Assembly (NCBI GenBank): GCA_023333565.1
Contig: JAJKFH010001094.1
Coordinates: 4,836,001-4,900,000 of the forward strand
Origin: Puffinus mauretanicus
Lineage: Eukaryota > Chordata > Aves > Procellariiformes > Procellariidae
DNA length: 64,000 nt
Reading direction: 5' to 3'
In this document: in pieces, positions 49,563 to 62,473 of the stretch
Layout of the letters: each line of letters starts with the position of its first letter
Position numbering within the stretch: position 1 is the first letter of the stretch
Made by a program: the position numbers and the translations under genes
The notes under the pieces: model-generated
Told to the model about the DNA's origin: nothing
The model's database searches: none
The model's input: only the letters and a program-made list of their open reading frames with translations

Positions 49563-51150
49563 AAGAGATTTAAAAAAAATTAAAAAAATAAAAAAATTGT
49601 CTGGCATATAGAAAGTATATGGGTGAGGTGGCACCAAACTCAGATGGGAAAGGACAAACTGCTGCTTTAAGTTTCAGGCTGCAGGAATCTTTGGCAGTAT
49701 GGCTATTCAGGGTAGAGAAGTGGGATGGGGTGAGAAAAACTGTATGGTTTCATTAAAACCAATGTGAAAACAAATGACATTTGTGCAGTTGGTTTGTTTG
49801 GGAGGGAATTTCCAAGAGTAGAGTCACAAAATGGGGAGAGGGAAATATCCCAGGAAGTGTGACCCAGTTCCAAAGTTTTAGAACTTCTCCAGAGGGAGGT
49901 GCAGGATTGTGCCATATTCTTCAGTAGAAAATGAACCTGAACTCAGGCTTTTGGCCTCACGGATGAGTCTCAGTGCTCACTACAGTATCACCTTATTGAA
50001 TAATGACTTTGAGGGCGCTGTTATGTTTTTTTTCCTTATAGAGCACTTCCATCATGGAATAAAATATATTAAAAAAAAAATTACTGACAGAAAAAAAAAG
50101 AGGGCCAGAGTTACTTCTTTAGTTGATGATTTAACATTAATGTGGGAAGTGAGATACTTGGGCTGAACTATTTTTACAAAATAGAAGAGCACAGCTAGAG
50201 AGATTTCCAGTAACACATCACAGAGTGTCCTGTAGCTTGGTAGCTAAATTTATTACTGGCAATTTTCTTCATTTTTTTATTGCTATAGTAAATAAGCAAT
50301 GCTTACTTTATATTAAAAGGACTTCTTTTAAGGGAAAAAAAATTAAACAACTGTCAATCCAAGAAACTAAAGTGAGCAATGCTAAGGCAGAACAATTAAA
50401 ATATCCTATTTGGCTCTTAAATTTCAGATTCCCTGTGCCCCAACACAGGGGCACAAATGAAGAGGAAAAAGAAAGACTGAGGCCAGATATGGGAAGGAAA
50501 GGTATCAACTATAATATTGTTATTATGTTACTGAAAAACTGAAATCTGGTTTAGCAAAAAGAGACTTTTCTTTAGCAAGGCTTTTCCTTCTTTATATGCA
50601 CTCAAATGATGCATCTAGACAATTATTTAGCTCTTCCCCTGTATTGCAGATAAACAGCTCAGAGAAATACTAAACAAAATAAAGTCATGTCACAACAACA
50701 ACATAAAAGGTCATGAGAAGGAAAAAAGCATAGGATTTGCTTCTGTGACAGGAGGATGCTACCAATGGTTCTTTCCTAATGGGTCTGTTCAACATATCCA
50801 ACATGGCAAACTTTGCATATGGTACAGTACTTATTTGGGTTAGCCAAGTCTGAAGAAGCTTATGAAGAATTGCAGTCTTTTACAATACTGAATATTGCTG
50901 CTGTCCTCTTCGAGTGTAAGTGCCCCATCCCAGAACCATGTATTTTGAAAGGAGCTTTGAAATCGCCCAGTTCAGCCTCACACATCCATAACCTCCCTAT
51001 GTTAGATTGCGTTTTGCATGATATAACAGTACCACAAAGATTTTAAAATTGAAATACTAAGAATTCAGATGGTTTCTAAAACAGCATATTGCAGGGAGGA
51101 ACAAAAATACCTGGGATGCTTGCCTAAGCATCAGCTTGCAAGTTTTGTAG

Positions 51151-51199
51151 CCTGCCTTTTTTCTTTTTTTCTTTTATTGTTTTTCTTTCCTTCTTCTCC
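51151..51199. repeat. Pyrimidine-rich tract
   Basis: Almost pure C/T on the plus strand across about 49 bp, broken by single purines. It is a potential triplex-forming tract with no splice acceptor context that leads to a coding frame. Confidence 0.6.
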
Positions 51200-52507
51200 C
51201 ATGTTGTCACCAATAAAGCAGGGCTAGGGTCCATAAAAATTAATGCATATGACATCTTTATGGAGAACGCTTCAAGAAAGCAGTGGTGGGAAGGGAAGGA
51301 AAAAGAAGTCCCGTCCCCCCCCGGCTCAGGAATACCTAGCTCCTAATAAAATAACCAAATGTCATTTGTACAGGTGCACAGTGCAGTAATGATGGTCCCA
51401 CCTTGTTGTCCAGAGTCACTGAAACTGCATAGGGGATGCAGATTTAAAGGTTCCTTGCCTCTGAAGTTTTAGCATGGGGAGAGAGGAGCCAGGACCTACA
51501 AAGAGCTTCTTGACAGGATTGGGAAGGAAGATTCTGTCAATATGAGAGTCATCCTTCACTCACAAGAATTTTGTCGCATGCCCCCAACTCTATTCAATAT
51601 CAAAATCAAATCAACTCTGGGACTGACTACCCAAATCTCATTCTGGGGCAGTTCAGAATGGTTTTGTCCTATATACCAGGTAAATTCAAGCACACATGTG
51701 TACATATACAGCCCCTTACCATGAAGTTCCATGAGTGTCATTAGGGCTACTTACCTGCTTGGAACTAGGTTTAAACGCTCTGCTAGAGCACGGTTAGATA
51801 ACTGAGCATTTTATGACACAATTCAGTATACAAGCAACATAAAAAGAGGACTTATCTGAACATCACATCAACCAGTCTAAATATTTGGTTCAGAGTTCAT
51901 AAGCTCCTGACAGAAGAGTTATGGTCCTTGTTTAGTATACTTCTGTACATTATAAAGGACCATTAACAGTTACAGTGCTATATAAATGATAAATGATGAC
52001 ACAGAACACTAACTGCCCATATTTATGCCAACATATTTAGTCAAGAACGATAACTTCAAAAAAAAATCACTGAATATATGTAATTATAATGAGCTATTCA
52101 CAATCAAAAACATGTCCGTATTAAAATCTGTCATATAAACCCATATTTATTTTTCCCTCTTAGAAAAATATTTACAGTTCTTGACAGTTAATTCCCCATT
52201 TATAGATTATCAAGCTGTGTGACCACTGCAAAGCCTGTATTTAAATATGAGCAGCAGAACCCTATATAGAAAAATTTGGCAATTCTGGTAAACACAAATA
52301 TAAGGTGGATATGAAAACAAGATAGTTACTTTTCCCTTTCTACTCTTCACAGTCCAGGATTCAGAAGATACACAGAAAAGGTGAGAGCATAGTTTAAGCA
52401 CAGGACAGAAATCCGAAACACTTTTTCCCATCATCTGCCAAGGACTTTCCATTCAACTTACAGCCAACCACTTGATGAGAAAACGGAAATAACGCTACTC
52501 CCCTACC

Positions 52508-52531
52508 TTTTTGTTTTGTTTTGTTTTGTTT
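52508..52531. repeat. (TTTTG)n microsatellite
   Basis: Four to five TTTTG units. It is the complement type of the AAAAC repeat at 26531. Confidence 0.85.
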
Positions 52532-52917
52532 AACTTACTGAAAATATGAGGCACTCTGCCCACACCATAGAAATACAAATAAATTATACACTGGGAATTC
52601 ATTCTACCATTACTAGTTTCCATTTTTTCCTTAATTTCTTAATGCCACCACTACAGGCCTGGTAGAGAAAAGGGACAGAGGCAAGCAAAAAGGGAAGCTG
52701 TGACAAAGCACAGCAGCTGCAAAGGTGAACACAGTGGTCTAGCTGGTACAGATGACATTAATTTACTAAAAGAACAGAATTTAGAATGGAAATAAGGAAT
52801 CATCCATCATCCTTGCATCATTCATCAGCTGCGTGTTACCCTAAATTTTAGTTAATTTTTGTAAGGCATATGCCCAGAAGGGCTCAGCTCAATGACAGCA
52901 CCTGGTTTGCAGCGAGG

Positions 52918-53062
52918 TTCCCCTTTTTAATCAGTTTTGCAAACTAGTGTAAATTGAGGCACAAGGAGATCAAGTGACTCGACCAAGAGCAGGGTGTAAA
53001 GTAGCAGCACTGTGTGAACGTGAAGCCAAGACCTCCCTGGCTAGCTGTGTTCAGTCTAACCT
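52918..53062 (-). mobile_element. Ancient MIR-type SINE remnant
   Basis: On the plus strand the order TAAATTGAGGCACAAGGAGA, TCAAGTGACTCGACCAAG, AGTAGCAGCACTGTG, AAGCCAAGACCTCCC, CTAGCTGTGTTCAGTCTAAC follows the reverse complement of the MIR/CORE-SINE consensus. That consensus reads GAGGCACAGAGAGG, TTAAGTGACTTGCCCAAGG, GTGGCAGAGC and onward. Block order and spacing are conserved although many bases differ, as expected for an amniote-age element. It was recognised from memory of the consensus. Confidence 0.7.
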
Positions 53063-53349
53063 TTACTTGCTCCAAAGCATTTTCTGGATGGCACAGGGAG
53101 CTCACGTATTCCTTTCCCAGTTATTACGTAAAATCTAAACAGAGTACTATTTTGCAGGCTTGACAGTATGCTGAGCTGTGGCTTAAGAATGAGTGATAAT
53201 CAAAATGATTGCTGAAAACTGAGATCATCCCTGCTCCCATACTCTTAGTTCATCATACTCGGCAATGGAGGGGATTAGGAATACTTTGACCTTCCAGGGT
53301 TCAGACATTCACCTTCCTCAATTCCCAAAGAATAATAAATTCCACGAAT

Positions 53350-53370
53350 ATAAATAAATAAATAAATAAA

Positions 53371-53401
<31 letters not shown>
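53350..53401. repeat. (AAAT)n microsatellite
   Basis: Twelve to thirteen AAAT-type units with one interruption (AAAAAAT) near 53370. Confidence 0.93.
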
Positions 53402-53402
<1 letters not shown>

Positions 53403-54721
53403 GCCAGAAGTAGCATTTCATAAGCTAACAAACCCTGTTGTTTTAGACCTACTGTTAACACTAGTGTAGTTGTCTAGTAATTTTTAATCCACTGCTTCAC
53501 AATACAGTGTACATGGTAGGATTCCCAGTCAGGCAAAGCCTTGAGCTGGCCTTGTTAGATCTTTTACTTACAAGGAGTGCCCCAAAGCAGACCAAAAGGC
53601 TTTTAAAATCAGATATAGCTTGCTTTTATTGAAATTAAAATCAGGTTATTTCATTCTTTAAGTACAAACTTGAACTGACTACATGAAACCACACCAAAAT
53701 GAAGGCATTTATAAACAATTGCTTTCCTGCCCACTGGATCCTTGCATACACCCCTGCTTTCAGGCTTGATTTAAGTTGACTTGCCAACTTTGTGAGCAGC
53801 AAAATCCATCCATATTCTTAGGCAGTTTCTTCTGTCTCTTTTGAGATCTGTTTATCTGCTTCTTGCATGAACAGGACACTTGCAACTCAGTAGCCTTTGC
53901 CATTTCCCCCAAAATATTAAAAAAACCCAAACCAATCTCCCTCTGAAAAGGGCTTACCTACCCCACTTACCCTAAAGGCAAATAGCACAGGTGTTAACAA
54001 TCTGCCTGATATGTTTTCCTCACAGGCTCCTAAAGAGACACATAGTGTTTGATTCTACTACTGCTTGAAAATATTTGCAATTCTAATCTACATTTCTAAA
54101 AGTAATAAAAAATATTCATGTGCAGATTGATTGGGGCATTTATTCTTACTTTAGTCTATTTGTGATAAGAGTGAATTTATCTATGCTGTTAATTATTCAT
54201 TTTGTATCTATATGACTTTGTGGAGATGTATATTTCATGTGTAGAAAAACTAACATTAACTTTACATGAACCTTAATTACAGCTTGAAGATAAACATTAC
54301 TTATTTTCATTTTTCAAATATGCTCTAGCTACACTTCAGCATATTTAAAGCCCCACTATTAACAGAACTGATCTAAAAGTACATTGGAAGAAGGATTATA
54401 TTTTATTAATATAATAAAAATGCATATTTATAGTAGAATACATTATGAAGTGCAACTCAATTGCATCTAAATAACACCTGTAATACATCTGGCCATGTTT
54501 GGCTTTCCTGGGCAGAGTTCAAAATATTCTGTCACTCTGGCAAAGTAACTGAATGATCATTTTTATATACTTTACCATCTATGACAGTACACTTCTAATA
54601 ATTCAAAACTCAGAAACTAGTCTTTGACAGTGCTTCAACATCTACTGCTTAATATTCAGCACTGACAGAAACAAAGTCAATGGTAGTTTAGAGGTAATTT
54701 GTGCTTAATGGCTTTTTTCCT

Positions 54722-54743
54722 CCCCCCCCCCCGCCCCCACCCC
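54722..54743. repeat. C-rich run (G-quadruplex/i-motif potential)
   Basis: Eleven C residues, then G, five C, A and four C. The minus strand is a G-rich tract able to form a quadruplex. It lies about 100 bp left of the AAAAG repeat. Confidence 0.85.
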
Positions 54744-54840
54744 GTTAAATAAGTACTCTGATTATTGTACTAAAAATGGCAAATGTGCAATGGCATTGTA
54801 TTCCACATCAAATTAAAACCCTACAAACTCTAGCTGCTTT

Positions 54841-54941
54841 AAAAAGAAAAGAAAAGAAAAGAAAAGAAAAGAAAAGAAAAGAAAAGAAAAGAAAAGAAAA
54901 GAAAAGAAAAGAAAAGAAAAGAAAAGAAAAGAAAAGAAAAG
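54841..54941. repeat. (AAAAG)20 microsatellite
   Basis: Twenty perfect AAAAG pentamers (100 bp) with no interruption. The purity implies recent expansion and probable length polymorphism. It makes a spurious Lys/Arg/Glu-rich frame on the plus strand and a Phe/Leu/Ser-rich one on the minus strand; neither is a gene. Confidence 0.97.
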
Positions 54942-57900
54942 TTGTACCAGAAAAACCTTGGGAAAAAATTCTCAGCTACTGGTCTTACCAAATACAATTG
55001 AAATAAGTAAATCTTTCCATGATACTTCATTCATCTAACATATGAGTTCTTTTTGAAGACTTAGCTAGTTCCAAAACTAATTCATTTGTTTTATTTAATG
55101 CTTTTTACATGCTCAAAGACTGAAGAGACTTTGATAACTGAAAATAGGCTGATATGTATATCATATTTAAAATATTTGAAAGGGTACATGGAAGATCAAG
55201 TGCCATGGAATGATAAAAGGCTTCAGTGTTTTCTCTTTAGGACTCTTGAGCACCAGTTTGCTCAAAGCACCCCCTTCTGGTAGAAATCCATAAATTGGGT
55301 GCAGATTAGGTAAAACGTCAATTTACAGTTTATTTGTATACGCAGAATCTGACTGTAATGCTTTTTGGCAGGCTCAGCTTCCTCTAAATTCTGAAAACTA
55401 TGGGGAAAATGTAAATGTGATCATATCCATATCAGATGGATTTCAGAAATCTTCGATCTTTTGCTCACTGATAGTATCTTGCATGAACAAAAATCTTGTA
55501 AAAAAAAAAGCAATAAAAGATTATATTTCACAAGAACTGTAACTACTCATACTTTAAAAAAATATTGGGCATTTTTTCTAGGAAACCTAGCTCACTGAAA
55601 GAAGAAAATTATTTTGCTTGTATTTAGAACTCATTTTTCAGTGAAATTTAGATTGTTGGCATTCTTCCTAAAGCATTTCTTCTGTAAAAAGCAGCAGTAT
55701 CTTGCCTAATTTATCCTAAAGATGAAAATATTGTGCAGTCTCTACACTAGTGATGAATATGATTAGATTATAATGAGCATTCCCACTACCAAATTCCTAC
55801 TACTTAGAAAGAATCTTTACTTTGATTCTCACCTTACAGCTTTTACAGTAATTCTAAATAATTGCCAAAGCTCTTACTTTTTTTCTAATGGAAACCTATT
55901 TTTGCGTTTTTCAAAAAACAGCTCCTTATACTGCAAGGGCTATTTGCATTCGCTGTAACTATTTCCACGTGCATGTGGTCTGTTGCATTCAAAATGCAGA
56001 AGAAAGATGAGAAAGCAAAAGATCCTAATTCAGCTTCTAGTGTTCTGCAAGAGTAGGAAAGAGCCTGACAAATATTTTTTTCTTGGGTCTCTTGACAGAA
56101 GCCTTCAACAGCACAGAAAAAAAGAGCCACACAAACCACTGCTGTTACCTACAGTGCCAGTCAGCTAAAAAGCAGAGAAATGGGGATGGTTGACAGTGCC
56201 CACCCTTCCTGACCCAGCCAGGCAGAGCTCAGGAAATATAAAAAGCTGCTTCTCTTGAGGAATTGTGCTTGATTATTCCAGAATTATCGTTCTTCTCTGA
56301 ACTACTGCATGATTCTCTCTCACCTTTTTCACTGCAAGCATATCTCATGCAAGATATTTAGGTGGCAACTGATACACACAAGGGTTACATGTTATTAAGT
56401 GAGAACAAACCAAGGCATAGCCAGTCAGATGAATCAAATTATGAGGAAGGTTAAGAGATATAGAGAAAAAATTTCTGCATTGAATTAATATCTGGAAATG
56501 TTGGTGAGGCTGCTTTGGGAGGCAGACCATGTAATAGGAAGGCACTATAACTTCCAGTGCCAAATGTCACCTTTCTATCCAAGTCAGCCGATGAAAATAA
56601 GGTTAAACAACTCCTAGATTGACTTTAATGTTAAGACTAAATCTGATAGCAATTAAAGCATCTGCCCAAATTGCAGGAGACTAAGTAACAGTGAGCTTCA
56701 TTCTTTACTCTTGAGGTAGACCTCTTGAAATGCAGCAATACAGTTCAAAGTAGTACATCACGATATATTTAATTTGCAGAGAACACAAGTCAATAAAAAT
56801 GAAAGTGTATTCAGCCATAAGCCCACTCCACCCCAGCTAGTAATATATACACATTAAACTGTTTAACTTGGAGTATCTTTATTGTTTTTAGATACTAAAA
56901 TATGCACCTTTTTAGTTAAAAAAACAAGTACGAAAATGCTGAAACAGGGATGTCCTTCCACTAACAAAAATGAGCCTGAGGTGTGGCCGAAACATTAGGC
57001 AGTGCTTTTTTCAGTCCAGCAATCAATTCAAATGGACTTGCTGAGAGGAGAGTTTCCTTGAGTGCAGATGCTAAGTAAAATGTGATACCACCACTTTCTG
57101 CCTGAGGAGCAAGCTGTCTTCTGCAGGCAATCATCATTGCATTTTGGGGGTAATATCAAGAGGTTCTGGTTTTTTTGCCTCAAAATATTTTAATCCCCCA
57201 TTAGAATTTCTCCAAGAAGCCCTCTTCACAGCTCCTTTTCTGAAATCACTAGTATCAGTCAGAGATGTTTCATTAAGATACTTTATGAAAATAACAACCC
57301 TGACTTTTTTCATGGAAAGTCTCTCCAAAATATTCTAAGATGTGAACCCCTTGATTCTTAATTTAAATTAAGAACGAAGATGATGTCAGCTTCTCCTGGT
57401 CAAGCAGATTCCCAAAATCAACCTGAAAGAGCCTAAATGGTTTTGAAATTCATAACTAGCATATATTTGGAAGTAAAATCATTAGAAAACCGTTCAAAAA
57501 CACAAACCACAAAAGAACAATATTTTCTTCTAAACTCTCTCTCCTTTTTTTTATATTTCAAAATCAAGGTCTATCCAAAGTTCTACTTTAAATAGGATTA
57601 CTTATATATAGCTTCTGGTTAGAGTTTAGCATTATCAGAATAAAGAATGTCATATTTTCACATAGAAGGTTCCCCTGCCAGCAATACTCATATCTACATG
57701 TCACGCACAGGCCTCTTACCAAATTTATTATACGAGTAAGCCAACCTTATGAGCAGCAGCATCTGACAATGCCAATGTACAGTTTTGTATCTGCATGTTC
57801 TCTTTCTCTTCGATGAAGTGTAATCCCATCATGCTGGTAGAGAGACAATTTCCAGTTCATTCCATGCCACACAACTGTCTGTACGTTTTCTGGAAAAATT

Positions 57901-57990
57901 AACAGTTATGCTCCTCTTTCTTTATGCATATTACTCTTAACTCGGTTAAAAACATGTGCACTAATTAGTAAAAAAAAAAAAAAAGTATCC

Positions 57991-58030
57991 ATACTTTTGC
58001 CATTATGGATATGGACACTGGCAAAAGTAT
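57991..58030. other. Inverted repeat after poly-A
   Basis: ATACTTTTGCC (57991-58001) and GGCAAAAGTAT (58020-58030) form an 11-bp perfect stem with an 18-base loop. They follow an A-run (57970-57984). The motif AGTATCCATA also occurs twice directly, at both edges, so the structure mixes direct and inverted copies. Confidence 0.75.
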
Positions 58031-58320
58031 CCATAAAAAAATTCTTTATGAATGAGGGAACTGAAATTATCCTGTCCATAAACCTGTAGGTGTTTATCCA
58101 CTGTAGGGATCTCGAACAGGAAGGACTTAACAATAGCAGAATTTTATGGTTCATAATTCAAAAACATTTTGACAAGCTTTATACCTTTAAAGACGATAAA
58201 CTAAGGTGGATTTTATGACCAATGTTGTTTCTGTTGCACATTAGCAAAGTGGGAATCACAGCCTGTGCCCTAGCTTGTTCTCTGAGATGGCAGAAGTTTA
58301 ACAGTGCTGCAGAGGTGAAA

Positions 58321-58620
58321 AACCTGGCTGGCGGGGAACCAGCCTGTGCGATTCGATAGCTGTACCTACGTGCTCATCCCTAGTAGCACTGACGGAGCTC
58401 TGCAAAGAGAACAGTGAAGCCATGCGCAGTAGAGCGTCAAGGTTATGACGACGCATGTTTTCTAGAAGGAACTGGTTTTAGAGGTCCTGCATTTCAACAC
58501 GTGCCTGGAACTGCATTTTCTGAACGTGGACAGCCGGGTATTACAGTACCAAAGGACCCATTCAGGAAATGCATGAAGGTTGAAGCAATCGAAGTCCAGA
58601 GCAGGGAATAAAGTATACAA
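58321..58620 (+). other. CpG-containing patch with 65-codon frame
   Basis: About 13 CpGs by eye in roughly 270 bp, against few in the surroundings. A 65-codon plus-strand frame (58414-58611, MKPCAVERQG ... AIEVQSRE) ends at an AATAAA-containing stop region (58607-58613). I recognise no domain. It could be a fragment of a retroposed gene, an unrecognised repeat or an unmethylated regulatory segment. The evidence does not decide between them. Confidence 0.4.
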
Positions 58621-61600
58621 GAGCCACTTTAATCTGCTTTGGACCTGGGAAAATTATTATGGAGCTTATGAGTTATTTCTGAGGCTGTGTGAAGGACCCG
58701 TTTTGAAGCCTTCTGAGGTTATGGGGAGACTTTTCTTGATTTCAGCAAGTTTTGGATGAGACGCTTGGTTTCCCTGTGCTGCTGATATATATTCACCAAC
58801 TACTGATATTCTCATATGTGTTTCTGGACTGGCAGACACAGGAAAATGCCCTGTAATGTTTATCATGAAATGAATAGGAATGCTGCTGTAGAATAAATGC
58901 AGAATTTCTTAACTGTGAGAAACTGCTATTGAAAATGCACAGATATAATTTGTCAGCTACTAATATGGAAGCTCACGTGCATTAAAAGAAATATGTAAAC
59001 CCAAATAAGACTGAAGTACCTTAGAAAAGACATTTTCTTCAGAAATATCTAAATCCTACCACTCTTCTTCTCCATTTGCTTTAAAAACCTAGTCACCTTG
59101 AGGGTCTCCAAAGTGAATGTAATCAGGTAAATGCGGAAATACGCACTGAAGGGCGAATAGTCTGCTTGCAAGGAGCTATTAGGTACCAGGATGTCTTAAA
59201 GTTGTTGGTTTTGGAGACAAAATAATGTTTTCTACAGCCTGTGTTTAGCACAGCATCAATACAAGTATCTGATGATGCCATTTGCATTAGACTTTCTTCT
59301 ATATGTAAATGTAATCAAGCTGCATTGTATATGGCTAGATTATCGTTAATTAACATTTGCTGAACATTTTTCTAATACATCATCTCAAGTGAACTTTAAA
59401 GATTATGAAGTTATTTGACATTTTTTAGCTCACTGAACTCAACCAAGGAATAACTTCATGTGTAGTAAATATACTAAGTGTAATAATTAGCGATAAAATA
59501 TCTAAAAAAACTTGCACTTTCATAAGGAAGCCTATCATAGTATAAATGTATAGCAAACAGAAACACTGAAACCAAATATTACTGCTGAATGAAGTTTCAT
59601 TCAGAATGAGTAAAAATCCATATAACAGGTCTGTATTTGAGCAGCCTGCTCTTTTACTCATTGCTAGTGAGCACTTTCAGGAGGAACTTCTGCATTCAAA
59701 CACAATGCTTTCACTTCCATATACGAAAAGTCATTTTTCCCTTTGAAACATGCCCTAGCATCTATTGTTACAATCTTAGACGAATTTGCTGCAACGTGGT
59801 GCACATAGGGGACAGACACTGATATAGAAATCAATGTGACTGCTTTCTCATCTTTGCCACCGATCTTCTCTGCAGCTTGTATAAATCAGGTCACATCTGT
59901 GACAGTTTCTCCCACAACCTTTTCCTCAAAGTACATTCTTTAAAAGCTCAGTGGGTGTACAGGGCTGAGCAGGACAGGGTAGAGATGAGCTCAGCTCCTA
60001 TTTACGTCTCCTTCTTCACCTGGCAGGCCTGTCTGTCTCAATGGGACAGGCAGATGCACACATTGCCACAGTCCTAGAAAGCCAGTGAGAGCGGAAGCAG
60101 ATGCAGAACAAAGCAACGTACAGATTATGTCCTGTAACTGCGATTCTCCTTGGGCAAGGACATTACTTTCAGCACCATGACCTTTTTGGGTGGATGGCGT
60201 CTGAGGGAGTGCTGTACCGCTGCCATCAATACTGAGCTTGCTAAACCTAGAACAATTTATGTTATCCTTCTCTTGAGGTGTCAAGATTTCGTTTTGCTAA
60301 TTTTGTTACTGCTAAGAAGCTTGGAGCTGACCTTGAACTTTGCTATGAGAAAAGCAAGGCACAGGTAAACCAAAAAAAACAAGGCGTGCTAGCGCAGGAG
60401 GGACATTTTTCTTTCACTTAATTTTTAAAGCATAGGAAACCAGGGGACTCTGGTTACTGAATACATGCCACAGTAAGATGTGTATCAAATACACAATAAC
60501 GATGATGATAATGATAATAAAAATGCATGTCTCAGCTTAGATCCCCAATCAGTAAAGCTTCGAAGTATATATAACTTGAAGCATCCAAATGATCCCATTG
60601 AAGTAATATACCTGATTAACTATCATGTTGAGCTGAGGTCACAAACAGTTCATAAATTTACGACAGGAATTTTTGCTGAAACAATGAACTTCAAGTGAGC
60701 ATTACGAATTATTCATGCAAAGGGAATTTTAAATTCAGATTTATAAATCTGTGCATAGGAAAGCTGCTGAGAAACGAATAAATCTTTAAATAAGAGAACA
60801 GAAAGATATGATGTAAATTCTACAATTTCAAATATTAAGTAATTATGAAAAACTGCCTATGAATAGTTACCAGAGGAAAAGTGTTTCTAATAGTGTTCAG
60901 CAAATGCTTTTTCTTCAATAATTTAGACTTCATAGTACTCTCCTCACATTCCTTCCAGAGACCAGAGAGATGAAGAGACAGAATATGTTGAATAAGTTAT
61001 TAGAATTCAATTAGTTTACTAGGCATAGTAGTTAGCAATGTAACCAATTTGTTTAGCAGTTAAAAACAAACTGTTGCCAAGTTTTCCATTTATCTTTTTT
61101 TCTTAATATTTAATCTTTTTTTTTTTCCCCAGTTGTCCATCCCAGCTATTCTAATTTCATAACCACAAGAATCTTAATAGCTTTGTCTTACTGATTTGCT
61201 GCTAGGGTTTTTTGTTGGTTTGTTTAATTGTTTTTTCTCCTAGAAGGTCTGGTTTGCTAAGAAATCTTGTATTCCTTGACTGTCCTAGGTAACATTGTCA
61301 TGCGTTAGTAATCATCACACCTTCATCTTCTTTTTTCTTTTTTTTTCCTCATTTATTTTTCCTGGCTTCAGAGACAAAAAGTTTTTTTTTTTAAACCTCT
61401 CTACCTCTCCAAAAAAAACATTTGGGGAAAATTTTGTGTTACTTCTAGAAATTACCTAGATTCCTTATTACATTTCTATATTCTTTCCTCAAAACAATTG
61501 TTTTCCCATAGCAATGCATTTTTTACGCTGTGTTTTAGCACAAGATGTACAAATCTACTACTTCTCTAATTTTGGAGGCACTGTTCTTTATCTACGAGTA

Positions 61601-62286
61601 GTGGAGCAGGTACGGCTGTCCTTAGCGGGGGCTGCGCAAAGCTGCTCGCCCTGGTTTCCCTGGCCGAAAGGTTAGATGAAGTTGTGGTGTATTATATTAC
61701 ACGCAGGAATCTCAGAATCTCTTTTGCCCTCAAGTCCTGGAGCTTTGGTGTTGTTCAGCTCCCCGTGACAAATGAAAAATGATGCCAGCCATAATCCCTC
61801 ACAGCCTTTCACATGATCTAAGGCAGCCTGCCCGTGGAATGAAGAACTGTGCCAAGGGCAGCTTAGGGAAAAGTCACATCCCTCTTCCCTAAAACGGAGA
61901 ATGTATGTGAATTGGAAATGGTTGAGAATTTTGCAACTAAACAGGTTTTCATTGGAAAATGATGATTTGTTGAAGTCAAAACTATATTCAGGAATTAATT
62001 AAGAGGATATATGTACAAAGAGTACACTGTTTCTTAGGAAATCTTTGTCAGAAGACGTCTCAAGACTGGGAGGGAATTTTTGGTGAAAATTTGCTAGGTC
62101 CTAGTTATTAAGTAAGAGATGAGGCATTCAACTCAGATTTGCAGAGGCACTGAACCTCCTGCAGATTGGTAGCTGTCCTACTCACCTCATTATGAAGTCA
62201 TGTGTTCTAGCTCCCATTCTGGGTTTGTGAAGCTGTAATTTGTTATACAAAGATTAATGGCGCTATAAAGATAGCTTGACTCTGTA

Positions 62287-62410
62287 GACGGGTGACTAAG
62301 GCATCTGCCTGAGAGGAGATCCAGTCTTAAGTCTTTGTTCTGAGTACAAGCACAACAAAGATTTAGTATCGCAGATGAGTGTTGTAACCACTAAGTTATT
62401 GGTTATTCCT
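62287..62410. repeat. Decayed palindromic tRNA-like repeat
   Basis: The left arm GGTGACTAAGGCATCTGCCT and the right part GCAGATGAGTGTTGTAACCAC are degenerate inverted copies. Both resemble the 'GGTTAGAGCACTYRCCT ... AGTGCCCTAACCACTGGGCTA' ends of an old palindromic repeat I recall from amniote genomes. The family name is not certain. It is a heavily diverged remnant. Confidence 0.5.
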
Positions 62411-62473
62411 GCCTAAAAATCTCACATTTTTCAAAATTTCTTTGTTTTGCCCTCAAAAAATTCTGAAGCCATT

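Larger units (their letters stand above)
49563..52917. other. Unique non-coding stretch
   Basis: No gene is recognised. It contains a pyrimidine-rich tract (51151-51199) and a (TTTTG)n run (52508-52531). Frames of up to 105 residues lack domains. Confidence 0.55.
53402..62286. other. Long unique non-coding stretch
   Basis: No gene is supportable. It contains the C-run and (AAAAG)20 tract at 54722-54941, an inverted repeat at 57991-58030, a CpG-containing patch at 58321-58620 and another at about 61590-61670. A polypyrimidine tract ending in CCCCAG near 61132 looks like a splice acceptor but leads into no open frame of note. Confidence 0.55.

Noticed and set aside
54776..55006. Lys/Arg/Glu-rich plus-strand frame and its Phe/Ser-rich minus-strand counterpart
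   Set aside because: Both are translations of the (AAAAG)20 microsatellite; a 100-bp stop-free array opens frames automatically.
61107..61132. Strong polypyrimidine tract ending CCCCAG, like a splice acceptor
   Set aside because: No open frame or donor follows at exon distance; T-runs followed by AG are frequent in AT-rich DNA.
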